Part shown: piece by piece, positions 8,281 through 16,892 of the stretch
How positions within the stretch are numbered: the stretch's first letter is position 1
Layout: the number at the start of each line of letters is the position of its first letter
Assembly (NCBI RefSeq): GCF_021390335.1
Contig: NZ_JAJUXK010000004.1
Span: forward strand, 868,001-932,000
Direction of reading: 5' to 3'
From: Dyadobacter sp. CY343
GTDB lineage: Bacteria > Bacteroidota > Bacteroidia > Cytophagales > Spirosomataceae
DNA length: 64,000 nt
Translations under genes and position numbers: made by a program
Notes under the pieces: model-generated
Told to the model about the DNA's origin: nothing
Database searches by the model: none
What the model saw: the letters and a program-made list of their open reading frames with translations, nothing else

Positions 8281-8320
8281 ACATGGAGCAATTGATAGTG
8301 TTGCTCCATGTTCTATTTTA
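8281..8320. terminator. Bidirectional hairpin terminator
   Basis: Perfect 11-bp stem ACATGGAGCAA (8281-8291) with TTGCTCCATGT (8301-8311), preceded by an A-run (read as a T-run on the minus strand) and followed by a T-rich stretch. It separates two convergent genes. Confidence 0.85.
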
Positions 8321-11300
8321 TTTCTTCTTCAAACCACTCAGATAATCAACCAACCCGACCAGCTCGTCTGTGGTCATTGCGTCCTGCAAGCCAGCCGGCA
8401 TCATGGATTCTTTGAGCTGCTTCATTGATTTTACTTTCGACATTTTATATTCCTGCGTCGAGCCTCCCGGAAATTTCAATATCAGGTCGGTTTCTGTTTT
8501 GCTGGCTACAATGCCGGTTATCACCGAACCATCTTTGAATGTAACCTCGAAACCTTCGTAACCAAAACCAATACCAGCACTTGGTTCAAAAATAGCGGCG
8601 TATTGCGCTTCTTTTGGCAATTTACTGCCAATTTCCGACAGTTTCGGGCCAAAATCCATTCCCTCCCCATTCACCTGGTGACATACTGCACAATAGGTAC
8701 CGAATACCTGCTTGCCTGTTGCCGCGTCGCCTTTCATACCGATCAGCTCCTTCATTTCAGGATGGCGGCGCGCTGTGGTTACGCTGCCTTCCAGGTATTT
8801 AGCGGCTTCTGTTTTAACCGCTTTCCGCCACGCGCCGCTCAGTCCCTTCACGGCAGCGACCTTCACATCACCAGTCAATTTTCCTTCTTTGAGCAAAACC
8901 AAAACCTGATCCTCGCCGCTCATCGTGCCGCCAAGCGACCTTGCCGCCACCGTGCGCTGCGCGATCGGGTAACTTTCTGTGGTGGCTACCTCTCTCAATA
9001 TATCCAGTGACTCTTTACTTCCGGCCGATCTGAGAGCAGCCAGGATCGCTTCGCTTTTCGCGATATCGCTTCCTTTGATCGTCTTCCAAACCAATTCTCC
9101 CCCGCCCTGCTTCATCAGCTGGGCTGCGGCTGCCGGACCCGTGCGGCTGGAAGTTTCTTTGATTGCCAGATCAAGCAGACGCTGGTTTTCGGATTTCAGC
9201 TCGTATTTCGCTACCAGTTCCAAATATGCGGGTGTTCCGTAATTGCTATCCAGTAGTTTTTGGAGCGACGCCATCGCTTCTGCATTTTGTTTTACAAAAC
9301 CCGGATCCAAATGCCTCAATGCGAGTTCATTCACTTTGTCCTGATCCTTACCGGAGCCTTTCATGATTTGAAGCAGTGCTAGTGATTTCTCATTGGCTGC
9401 GGGATTAAAGTCAAATGCACGGAAATAGCGCAACCTGCTTTTCAGGTCTGCTTTGGAGTCACCCGCAAGCGAGGCTAACAATGATAAAGATTCTTTTCCT
9501 CTCGACCGCCATACAATATCCTTTCCCGCTTGCGTGGCAATAGGGTTACTGCCCGCTTTTGCTGCCCAGGCGCTAAAAAACGAATCCCACTGATTATCAG
9601 CACCAATACCGAGTGCTTCAAGATACCAGCGGTCTTTTCCGTCATATTGCTGCGCCAGTTCCGCCCACAATGCGGGAGAACCAGCGGATTTGTTGTGATG
9701 CAATATTAATGCGCACTCCCGACGGACCTGCGGCTCAGCATCTTTTACCAATAATTTAATATAAGCCAAAACGTCCAGCCCTTTTGCCTCGCTCGCAGCG
9801 CGCAGCCCGGCGATGCGCATGTCAGGATTCGTGTCTTTTACAGCCAGATCAATGTTCTTTTCGGCTGATGAAGGCCATTTACTCAAAACCCAGAGCGCCC
9901 GGGCCCGCATTCTGTAATCTGTATTTTTGTCCTTAAATAGCTTTTCCAAAGCCGGAGCTGCTTTCTCGCCCATTACATTTAATGTATTCCACGCCTGATA
10001 ACGCACCGATAAGTTAGGGCTTTGCAATGCTTCCACCGCGCCGGCAGTAGTTGAGTAATCTGCCTTTTTGAACCGGTAAGGTGCATTTGCAGGCGCAACT
10101 CTATAAATTCTTCCCCTTTTCTGATCGCCAGCCTGGTGACCACCTACGCCCGGATCGTACCAGTCCGAAACGATCAGCGAACCATCGGGAGCGACGCAAA
10201 CGTCACTCGGCCTGAACCACTGGTCTCTCTTTCCATCGACGATATTGACGATCTTAGCTGTATAGCCTGCGCCCGATTTTTCAACCGGATAGGAACGCAA
10301 AACATTATGTCCCGGCTCGCAGTGGATCATTTGACCATAAAATTCCTTTGGAAGTAACTTACCCTCGTAAACCACCATACCTGTGGGTGAACCCGAGCCG
10401 GTTTGCAACAAATTCGGGACCACACCCGGATCGTTTAGATGCCAGTGGCGCTGCGGAATGGAATCTTCCATATTGGTCCGGTTAGCCCGCCAGCCTGCGC
10501 CGGTTACCTCATCGGTGTAGCCGTAATTGCCATATTGCATTACATAATTGATCCGCACACCTTTGTTCCCGTCGTCGTCATTATCTGACTGCCACATGGT
10601 ACCATAACTATCCACAGCCACTTCATAGTTATTCCTGAAATTATTTCCCAAAACCTCGATATTCTTGAAATCAGGATCGCAGCGGAAAACCATTCCCTGT
10701 TTCAGCTTTTTGAAATCAATTTCCTGACCATTTTTGTCAACAACCGGCTTGCCTTTCCCGTCAAGCAACTGGCCGCCTTCATTTCCAAAATTGAAATACA
10801 ACTTTCCATCAGGCCCAAAAACGAATGCGTGCATGCCGTGATCGTGCTGCTCGCCACCCAGTCCTTCGAATATCACTTCTTTCTTATCTGCCTTTAAATC
10901 ACCGTCTTCATCCGTAAAAAGCCACACGTACGGACTTTGAGAAACAATTACCTTGTTGCCCATCACCCAAATTCCAAGCGGCGCATTGATTTCTTTTCCC
11001 TGATAAAAAACATTGGTCTTATCGGACTTTCCGTCACCGTCGGTATCTTCCAGCACCACAATCCGGTCGCCTTCATTATTGGTAGGATTCCCGTTTATCG
11101 CTGGGCGATAATTATAAGCTTCACACACCCACACACGGCCCAGGTGATCTACGTCGATATTAGTCGGATTCGTAATAGTAGGCTCCGATGCGAACAGGGA
11201 AGCTTCGAGTCCGTTTGTCACGGAAAGTCCCGCTACTGCATATTTAGGAGACCTTTTTTGCTCTTCGGTCAGATCCTTATAAAGACTGTCGAGCGCGGCA

Positions 11301-11401
11301 CTTTGTGAAGTACTTGGATTGGTACGCTGGTAAGTAGCGACCAGCAGGCCAGCCAACAGGCAGCCTGCCGGAAATAGTATCAGTGATTTTTTGAAGTTCA
11401 T
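8318..11401 (-). CDS. PVC-type heme-binding beta-propeller/HEAT protein with C-terminal cytochrome c
   Basis: A secreted or membrane-anchored protein of 1027 residues. It has an N-terminal hydrophobic leader (about 1-25), a TIGR02604-type beta-propeller (about 55-440) almost co-linear with the paralogue at 4591-7299, HEAT-like repeats (about 450-880), and a TIGR02603-type haem domain. The haem-attachment motif CAVCH begins at residue 904, and a Met near 1001-1002 (SMMPAGL) is a candidate distal ligand. The propeller is predicted to bind or oxidise a sugar or alcohol and to pass electrons to the covalently bound haem in the periplasm; this is a family-level inference. It is divergent from the secreted protein at 11510 and is followed by a hairpin terminator. 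Confidence 0.88.
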   Translation of the reverse strand: MNFKKSLILFPAGCLLAGLLVATYQRTNPSTSQSAALDSLYKDLTEEQKRSPKYAVAGLSVTNGLEASLFASEPTITNPTNIDVDHLGRVWVCEAYNYRPAINGNPTNNEGDRIVVLEDTDGDGKSDKTNVFYQGKEINAPLGIWVMGNKVIVSQSPYVWLFTDEDGDLKADKKEVIFEGLGGEQHDHGMHAFVFGPDGKLYFNFGNEGGQLLDGKGKPVVDKNGQEIDFKKLKQGMVFRCDPDFKNIEVLGNNFRNNYEVAVDSYGTMWQSDNDDDGNKGVRINYVMQYGNYGYTDEVTGAGWRANRTNMEDSIPQRHWHLNDPGVVPNLLQTGSGSPTGMVVYEGKLLPKEFYGQMIHCEPGHNVLRSYPVEKSGAGYTAKIVNIVDGKRDQWFRPSDVCVAPDGSLIVSDWYDPGVGGHQAGDQKRGRIYRVAPANAPYRFKKADYSTTAGAVEALQSPNLSVRYQAWNTLNVMGEKAAPALEKLFKDKNTDYRMRARALWVLSKWPSSAEKNIDLAVKDTNPDMRIAGLRAASEAKGLDVLAYIKLLVKDAEPQVRRECALILHHNKSAGSPALWAELAQQYDGKDRWYLEALGIGADNQWDSFFSAWAAKAGSNPIATQAGKDIVWRSRGKESLSLLASLAGDSKADLKSRLRYFRAFDFNPAANEKSLALLQIMKGSGKDQDKVNELALRHLDPGFVKQNAEAMASLQKLLDSNYGTPAYLELVAKYELKSENQRLLDLAIKETSSRTGPAAAAQLMKQGGGELVWKTIKGSDIAKSEAILAALRSAGSKESLDILREVATTESYPIAQRTVAARSLGGTMSGEDQVLVLLKEGKLTGDVKVAAVKGLSGAWRKAVKTEAAKYLEGSVTTARRHPEMKELIGMKGDAATGKQVFGTYCAVCHQVNGEGMDFGPKLSEIGSKLPKEAQYAAIFEPSAGIGFGYEGFEVTFKDGSVITGIVASKTETDLILKFPGGSTQEYKMSKVKSMKQLKESMMPAGLQDAMTTDELVGLVDYLSGLKKK

Positions 11402-11509
11402 GAGGTGAAATAATATAGGTCGGGAAAGCAGGACCGAATTGTGCTATTCTTAAATTAAAGATTGCTATTTTTAAAGTAATAAGAGCCAATCCACCTGTCA
11501 TTTACTATC

Positions 11510-12097
11510 ATGAACAAGACTTTTTTTTCCTTAATAGCTGTCGCACTGGCACTTCCGGCGGCTGCTCAGAAAATCCTTTCACCTGATATTCAGATTAAGA
11601 CGGCGGTACTCGCTGCTCCGTCGGAAAAACAGGCCGGCGCGAAGGTCTACGGCTATTCGGCTGACGGAACGTTCAAGGTATTGCGGGATGGTACAAATGA
11701 TTACGTGTGCATTGCCGACGATCCGAAAAAGGACGACATTGGCGTTTCCTGCTACCACGCCGATCTTGAACCATTCATGGAACGCGGCCGCGTGCTGACG
11801 AAAGAAGGCAAGAATGCGAAGGCGATTTTTGATATAAGAGAAAAAGAAGCAAAAGACGGTACACTGAAAATGCCGAAACAATCTTCGACATTATTTGTGC
11901 TTTCAGGCACGAAAGATAATTACGATGAGGCTGCCGGCACGCTTAAAAACGGCTACTTACGCTACGTCGTGTATATTCCATTTGCGACGGCCGAAAGCTC
12001 CGGGCTGCCGCTCAAACCGGACGTTCCTGGAATGCCCTGGATCATGGACCCGGGCACGCACCGGGCACATATTATGATCAACCCCGCAAAACCCTGA
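11510..12097 (+). CDS. Conserved secreted protein of unknown function
   Basis: A 195-residue exported protein. The signal peptide is clear (MNKTFFSLIAVALALPAAAQ). The mature part is mixed alpha/beta with two cysteines (VCIADDP and VSCYHADLEPFM) 15-25 residues apart that could form a disulphide, and a conserved-looking C-terminus (MPWIMDPGTHRAHIMI). I do not recognise a named domain. It is the first gene of a three-gene plus-strand unit (25-nt gap to the esterase, then 10 nt to the membrane protein). Confidence 0.75.
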   Translation: MNKTFFSLIAVALALPAAAQKILSPDIQIKTAVLAAPSEKQAGAKVYGYSADGTFKVLRDGTNDYVCIADDPKKDDIGVSCYHADLEPFMERGRVLTKEGKNAKAIFDIREKEAKDGTLKMPKQSSTLFVLSGTKDNYDEAAGTLKNGYLRYVVYIPFATAESSGLPLKPDVPGMPWIMDPGTHRAHIMINPAKP

Positions 12098-12122
12098 CCT
12101 TTAACAGATATAAAAACCTCAT

Positions 12123-13049
12123 ATGAAAAAAATATTCCATAGTATTGCCGTCCTGAGCCTGTGCGCACTTTCTTATCAATCCATGGCACAAAACGAAACG
12201 ATCAATCTCTGGCCGGAAGGCAAAGTCCCCAATTTTAAATCCAGTGATATTCAGGAAAAATCAGAGACAGACGCGAGTGGCATTCTCCGGATCAGCGGCG
12301 TTACGGTTCCTACAATGACTGCCTATATTGCACCGAAAGAAAAAGCGACCGGCGCGGCTGTTGTGATTTGTCCCGGAGGCGGTTATGGTATCCTGGCGGC
12401 TTCCCACGAGGGAAGTGATTTTGCCAAATGGTTCAACGACCGCGGTATTTCAGCATTTGTATTAAAATACCGTTTGCCCAATGCAAAAGCGATGGAACAC
12501 CAGCATGAAGTACCATTAATGGACGCGATGCAGGCGATGAAACTGGTCCGCGAAGGCGCAGGCAAATGGAATATCGGCAAAAATAAAATCGGTGTAATGG
12601 GCTTTTCAGCTGGCGGGCATTTGGCGGCGACGCTTTCCACTCACCATAATATGGGCCCGAAAGCTACTCCCGACGCAAAACCTGATTTTTCTATTCTGCT
12701 TTATCCGGTGATTTCTTTCCAGCCGACCATTTCCCACGGCGGCTCGCGCGACAATTTGCTGGGTTCAGAAAAATCGGAAGAATTGATCAAGTATTACAGT
12801 AACGAAATGCAGGTAAGTGACCAAACCCCGCCCGCATTCCTGGTGCACGCGATGGACGATACCGGCGTGCCCGTCGAAAACAGTATTCAATATTATCTTG
12901 CATTAAAAAACAAAAAAATTCCTGCCGAAATGCACCTTTACCCGAAAGGCGGCCACGGTTACGGCATGCGCACCGAAGGAAAAGGTTCTCTTGCCAACTG
13001 GCCCGCCGCACTGGAAGGCTGGCTGAAAGCGATGGGTTATATGAAGTAG
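12123..13049 (+). CDS. Secreted alpha/beta hydrolase, acetylxylan-esterase/BD-FAE-like
   Basis: A 308-residue exported serine hydrolase. Signal peptide about 1-22 (ending SMAQ). The oxyanion element is PGGGYG (84-89), the nucleophile elbow GFSAGG with Ser162, the acid Asp245 or Asp246 (HAMDDTGVP), and His278 in GGHGYG, so the triad is complete. Sequence order and the N-terminal INLWPEGKVP stretch match the polysaccharide deacetylase/feruloyl esterase-like group of the DLH/BD-FAE families. It probably removes acetyl or hydroxycinnamoyl esters from plant glycans in the periplasm. No glycoside hydrolase is adjacent, so the substrate is open. Confidence 0.85.
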   Translation: MKKIFHSIAVLSLCALSYQSMAQNETINLWPEGKVPNFKSSDIQEKSETDASGILRISGVTVPTMTAYIAPKEKATGAAVVICPGGGYGILAASHEGSDFAKWFNDRGISAFVLKYRLPNAKAMEHQHEVPLMDAMQAMKLVREGAGKWNIGKNKIGVMGFSAGGHLAATLSTHHNMGPKATPDAKPDFSILLYPVISFQPTISHGGSRDNLLGSEKSEELIKYYSNEMQVSDQTPPAFLVHAMDDTGVPVENSIQYYLALKNKKIPAEMHLYPKGGHGYGMRTEGKGSLANWPAALEGWLKAMGYMK

Positions 13050-13059
13050 TATATTTGAA

Positions 13060-14250
13060 ATGACCGCACTGAACCGTTTTTTATCCAATCAGAAGTACCT
13101 GCTGTTTTTGTTCCTCGCGATCGCCATTTTCGCGAGCCTGCAATCTTACTTTTCGCCATTGAAAACGTTTGTAGAGGGCGGGAGGCATTACACAGCTTAT
13201 AATAACTACATCATTTTCAAGCAGTCCTTTTTTCACTTTCTGGAAGGAAAAGACCTGTATATTGAATACCTCGACGAACAGGGTGATCTGTTTAAATACA
13301 GCCCGACCTTCGCGATCCTTTTTGGCATTTTCGGACTGATGCCCGACGTGCTCGGACTTTCGCTCTGGAACATCCTCAATGTGGTCGTGCTGCTCTATTC
13401 CGTCTATTATCTCCCAAAATTTGATGTTCGGACGAAAGGATTGATACTCGTTTTTATGGTGGTAGAAATGCTCACAGCCACTCAGAATGAACAGAGTAAT
13501 GCATTGATCGCCGGATTACTCCTATTCACTTTCGGCGCACTCGAAAGAAGAAGCTATTGGCTGGCGTCGTTTTGCCTGGTATCGACGATCTATATTAAAC
13601 TGTTCGGGATAGTCGGGCTGGCGCTATATTTATTGTATCCTGATAAGTTGAAGTTGACTTACACCACCGCTTTCTGGGTTGTCATTTTTACGATTTTTCC
13701 ATTGGTAGCAGTTGACTGGGAGCAGTTTTTATTTTTGTATAAAAGCTGGGGAAATCTGCTTTCCAACGACCACTCGATCTCTGACGGAATCTCCGTAATC
13801 GGCTGGTTGAGAACGTGGTTTGGTCTTGAAATGAATAAAACTTATGTGAGTGTAGCCGGTGCGCTGTTGTTTTGCATTCCCTTATTAAGGATAAAAGCTT
13901 ACGCCAATTTCACTTTCCGGATATTAATGCTGGCGTCCGTGCTGATTTGGGTGGTGATATTCAACCACCGCGCGGAGTCGCCCACATTTATCATTGCGGT
14001 GACCGGCGTCGCGCTCTGGTATTATGCCCAGGTTCCGTCGCGTGTAAATTACATTTTATTGATACTTACCCTGATTTTCACCATCCTCTCGCCCACCGAT
14101 CTGTTCCCAAAATTTATCAGAAATGAATGGATGAAACCGTATGTGGGGAAAGCGGTGCCTTGTATTTTGGTGTGGGTAAAATTGCTTTACCACCTGCTCT
14201 GGGGACAATTGCTACCACGGAAATTTGAAGAAGCGGAAGAGCTGATTTAA
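13060..14250 (+). CDS. GT87-like polyprenol-linked glycosyltransferase (DUF2029)
   Basis: An integral membrane protein of 396 residues with about 10 hydrophobic segments. The pattern resembles glycosyltransferase family 87 (GT-C fold): a periplasmic loop with DLYIEY, FKYSPTFAILFGIF, then TATQNEQSNALIAGLLL and a KLFGIVGLALYLLYP segment. GT87 enzymes use polyprenyl-phosphate sugars as donors and act on the outer face of the inner membrane. The acceptor is unknown. It starts 10 nt after the esterase stop codon, so translation is probably coupled, but a functional link between the two is not evident. Confidence 0.75.
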   Translation: MTALNRFLSNQKYLLFLFLAIAIFASLQSYFSPLKTFVEGGRHYTAYNNYIIFKQSFFHFLEGKDLYIEYLDEQGDLFKYSPTFAILFGIFGLMPDVLGLSLWNILNVVVLLYSVYYLPKFDVRTKGLILVFMVVEMLTATQNEQSNALIAGLLLFTFGALERRSYWLASFCLVSTIYIKLFGIVGLALYLLYPDKLKLTYTTAFWVVIFTIFPLVAVDWEQFLFLYKSWGNLLSNDHSISDGISVIGWLRTWFGLEMNKTYVSVAGALLFCIPLLRIKAYANFTFRILMLASVLIWVVIFNHRAESPTFIIAVTGVALWYYAQVPSRVNYILLILTLIFTILSPTDLFPKFIRNEWMKPYVGKAVPCILVWVKLLYHLLWGQLLPRKFEEAEELI

Positions 14251-14258
14251 TGAAAGGA

Positions 14259-14292
14259 CGTTACGGAAGTCCTGCGGCAAGATTCCGTAACG
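14259..14292. terminator. Strong hairpin between convergent genes
   Basis: Perfect 10-bp inverted repeat CGTTACGGAA (14259-14268) and TTCCGTAACG (14283-14292) with a 14-nt loop. There is no T-run, so it may protect mRNA ends or be a protein site rather than a classic intrinsic terminator. Confidence 0.55.
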
Positions 14293-14306
14293 CGCCAATC
14301 CGAACC

Positions 14307-14723
14307 TTAATTTGCACTCATCATCAACCGGCTCACTTCGCGTACTTCGTCGGTTGAAAGAAAGATATTCTTAACTATTTTTTCATGATCATTGGAAACT
14401 TCCACCGTATAGTTTCCATCTTCCATTGCTGCGAAATTCAGTTTTTTGCCAAACTTGGTCGCCCACCTGCTCACTAATTCTTCGTGCAGAACTTTGCCTT
14501 TGAAATCCATTATTCTAATCGATAAGCGTTCGCCTCTTTCTTTTTCAAGAAGCAGGTTCATCGTTTCCGTGTTGCGGACACGGTACATGCCTATCTTAAA
14601 TCTTTCACACGTGTTATTCTTGCATTCCGCTTTGACTTCAACTGGGTCAATGGCGAATGCTTGTTGGTTAAGAAGGCAAACGCTGAATGTCAGCGCGGCG
14701 ATTGTTTTCATCACATTTTTCAT
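14307..14723 (-). CDS. Small secreted protein of unknown function
   Basis: A 138-residue exported protein. Starting at the ATG at 14723 gives a good signal peptide (MKNVMKTIAALTFSVCLLNQ, cleavage near AFA). Upstream in-frame ATGs only add a non-leader extension. The mature protein has two cysteines (ECKNNTCERF) and a beta-rich C-terminal half (GKVLHEELVSRWATKFGKKLNF, GNYTVEV) reminiscent of the small Ig-like fold of type IX secretion tails, although the usual C-terminal signature is missing. Similar small proteins occur widely in Cytophagales. It lies 110 bp beyond moaA on the same strand but is not expected to be part of cofactor synthesis. Confidence 0.65.
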   Translation of the reverse strand: MKNVMKTIAALTFSVCLLNQQAFAIDPVEVKAECKNNTCERFKIGMYRVRNTETMNLLLEKERGERLSIRIMDFKGKVLHEELVSRWATKFGKKLNFAAMEDGNYTVEVSNDHEKIVKNIFLSTDEVREVSRLMMSAN

Positions 14724-14833
14724 GGCTTTCCGAAGGTTTGGTAATTGAGAGATCATCGAGTTTCCCCAATGAGTATCGCCCCCCGCGCATTGTTGCACGG
14801 GTTACTTGAACGGAAAAAAAACGTGTTGAATGG

Positions 14834-15826
14834 TTAGCCGCCGATCGCGATCATCTCGCGGTTGGTCTCATATTCAGACTTGGCCTGCTGCTCGGAAAAG
14901 CCGGCGTGCCCGCCGTGGGCGAAATGCTTTTTATAGAAATGCTGGTGGATCAATTCGCGCACATCTTTGCCCTGACGCAGCGGCGTGAGTAAATCCGCCT
15001 CGGTCGTATCAAAAAGGCAGTTTTTCAGCTTACCATCGGCAGTAAGGCGAATGCGATTGCAGCCTTCGCAGAAGGGTTGGGTAACGGTACTGATCACGCC
15101 GAAAGTCCCACCGGCTCCGTTCACGTGGTAGCGACGGGCGGTGTCATTTTGTTCAGGTTGTATTGCGTCAAAATCAAATTCGGTACTGATCTGCGTCAAC
15201 AGATCCGCGTGCGACACGATTTTTGACATATCCCATTGATTACCTTTAAAAGGCATAAATTCGATGAAGCGGACGTGGAGATGGGGTTCGTCAATCGTTA
15301 ACCTGACAAAATCATTGACCTCATCATCATTAATCCCGCGCATCACCACCATATTGATCTTTACCACAAAACCCTGCGCCAAAAGCAGCCGGATATGGCC
15401 AAGCGTTTTTCCAAAATGCTCGCGTTTTGTAATTGCCTTAAACCGGTCTTCGCGCAAAGTATCTAAACTCACATTCAGCGACTTAACGCCCGACTCTTTC
15501 AAGACAGGAATGAACTGATCAATGAAAACTGCATTGGTTGTGAGAGTAAGCGAGGCAGGTAACTGGCCCAGCTCTGTAATAATCCGGTGCGCGTCTTTCC
15601 TGATCAGCGGCTCCCCGCCTGTCAGCCGGATCTTTTCCACACCCATTTCTACAAAAATCTCCGCTAATGTGCGAATCTCGTCTGCCTGCATCAACCATTT
15701 GGAAGGCATAAACTGCATATCTTCCTGCGGCATGCAATAGGTACATCTCAGGTTACACTTATCCGTCAGCGAAATCCGCAGATAAGTATGCTTGCGCCCG
15801 AAAGTATCTATAATAGGTTGTGACAT
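14834..15826 (-). CDS. moaA: GTP 3',8-cyclase MoaA
   Basis: Radical-SAM enzyme, 330 residues, first step of molybdopterin synthesis: GTP to (8S)-3',8-cyclo-7,8-dihydroguanosine 5'-triphosphate. The N-terminal radical-SAM cluster ligands are Cys24, Cys28 and Cys31 (CNLRCTYC). The C-terminal substrate-binding cluster is CEGCNRIRL followed by a third Cys in LKNCLF. The chain ends in the conserved GG dipeptide needed for catalysis. Length is normal. It is the last cofactor gene of the operon, 22 nt after moaCB. Confidence 0.96.
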   Translation of the reverse strand: MSQPIIDTFGRKHTYLRISLTDKCNLRCTYCMPQEDMQFMPSKWLMQADEIRTLAEIFVEMGVEKIRLTGGEPLIRKDAHRIITELGQLPASLTLTTNAVFIDQFIPVLKESGVKSLNVSLDTLREDRFKAITKREHFGKTLGHIRLLLAQGFVVKINMVVMRGINDDEVNDFVRLTIDEPHLHVRFIEFMPFKGNQWDMSKIVSHADLLTQISTEFDFDAIQPEQNDTARRYHVNGAGGTFGVISTVTQPFCEGCNRIRLTADGKLKNCLFDTTEADLLTPLRQGKDVRELIHQHFYKKHFAHGGHAGFSEQQAKSEYETNREMIAIGG

Positions 15827-15848
15827 TTAGGATTTTATATTAAAAAAA

Positions 15849-16754
15849 TCAATGCTTAGCGCCTTCTAATACGCTGAAAACATGCAAAATATGCGGAAAC
15901 AGCGCATCGATATATTCTGTAACACCACCGGTACTTCCCGGCATCGTCAAAACCAGCGTATCTCCTGAAAAACCGGCGACTGATCGGGAGAGCATGGCAG
16001 TAGGAATTCGATCTTGACCATAACTACGCGCTGCCTCTGCAATTCCGGGTATTTCGCGATCGATCAGTTCCGCCACTGCCTCCGGTGTAACATCCCTGCG
16101 TGACAAACCGGTTCCGCCCGTAATGAGGATCATTTGATAACCCGTGTTCGTCCACTGCAATATCTGCTGCTGGATTGTGATCTTGTCGTCGGGTACTACT
16201 ACATAATCTGCAACTGAAAGATGGAAGGCTTCCAGTTTTTCGATGATCTTTTTACCGGATTTGTCTTCCCCATTTCCATTTGAAATACTGTCTGAACAAA
16301 CCAGTACTGCAATTTTCAAATCACCAGGAGCGGCTTTACGATCGCTTTTCCCACCCTTTTTTTCGAGTAACCTGATATTCTTAATCTCCACTCCTTTATC
16401 GATCGGTTTGAGCATATCGTACATCGTCAATGCGACCACTGACGCACCGTGCATTGCCTCCACTTCCACGCCCGTTTTGTATATCGTTTTGACGATCAGC
16501 TCGATGACAATTTCCAAACCTTCAATGCGATAGCTGACCGCAGTATATTCAATCGGGATCGGATGACAATCCGGAAGCAGGTCGGGCGTTTTTTTAACAG
16601 CCAGAAAACCAGCCGCTTTTGCCATTTCAAATACATCACCTTTCGGAACAGTCCGGTTAGTAATCGCCTCGATCGTTTCCACCTTACTCACCTGAACAAC
16701 CGCCTGGGCAGTCGCAATCCGAAGTGTACTAGCCTTATGCGTAATATCGACCAT
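15849..16754 (-). CDS. moaCB: Bifunctional MoaC/MoaB fusion
   Basis: A 301-residue fusion. Residues 1-140 are MoaC (cyclic pyranopterin monophosphate synthase): the DCHPI motif at 62-66, KTGVEVEA starting at Lys93, and MYDMLKPID with Asp113. Residues about 146-301 are MoaB/MogA (molybdopterin adenylyltransferase): SDSIS, LITGGTGLSRRDVTPEA and the MPGST loop. The two domains act at non-consecutive steps of the pathway. The linker is short and lysine-rich. The gene starts 138 bp after moaE; this gap holds a polypurine array and a REP-like element. Confidence 0.94.
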   Translation of the reverse strand: MVDITHKASTLRIATAQAVVQVSKVETIEAITNRTVPKGDVFEMAKAAGFLAVKKTPDLLPDCHPIPIEYTAVSYRIEGLEIVIELIVKTIYKTGVEVEAMHGASVVALTMYDMLKPIDKGVEIKNIRLLEKKGGKSDRKAAPGDLKIAVLVCSDSISNGNGEDKSGKKIIEKLEAFHLSVADYVVVPDDKITIQQQILQWTNTGYQMILITGGTGLSRRDVTPEAVAELIDREIPGIAEAARSYGQDRIPTAMLSRSVAGFSGDTLVLTMPGSTGGVTEYIDALFPHILHVFSVLEGAKH

Positions 16755-16763
16755 TGTTTAATT

Positions 16764-16800
16764 TTGAATGATTGCCCTTCGGCTGCGCTCAGGGTGACAG
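16764..16800. repeat. REP-like GC element (CCCTTCGGCTGCGCTCAGGG)
   Basis: The segment contains CCCTTCGGCTGCGCTCAGGG followed by TGACAG, with CCCT/AGGG ends able to pair. From general knowledge, the CCTTCGaCTtCGCTCAGGgTGACA family is a widely dispersed intergenic repeat in many bacterial phyla. One copy is visible in this window. Confidence 0.6.
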
Positions 16801-16807
16801 CAAAATT

Positions 16808-16892
16808 CCCCTTTCCTCCCTTCGCCGGCCGTCCTTTCCTCCCTTCCTCCTTTCTCCCTTTCCTCCTTCCTCCTTTCCTCCCTTCCTCCCTT
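16808..16892 (-). repeat. Polypurine (minus strand) octamer-like array
   Basis: An almost pure C/T run on the plus strand built from degenerate 7-8-mers of the type TTTCCTCC/CTTCCTCC, interrupted once by GCCGGCCG. In the operon mRNA it reads as repeated GGAGGAAA/GGAGGAAG, i.e. many Shine-Dalgarno-like cores. It begins immediately after the moaE stop codon. Confidence 0.85.
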
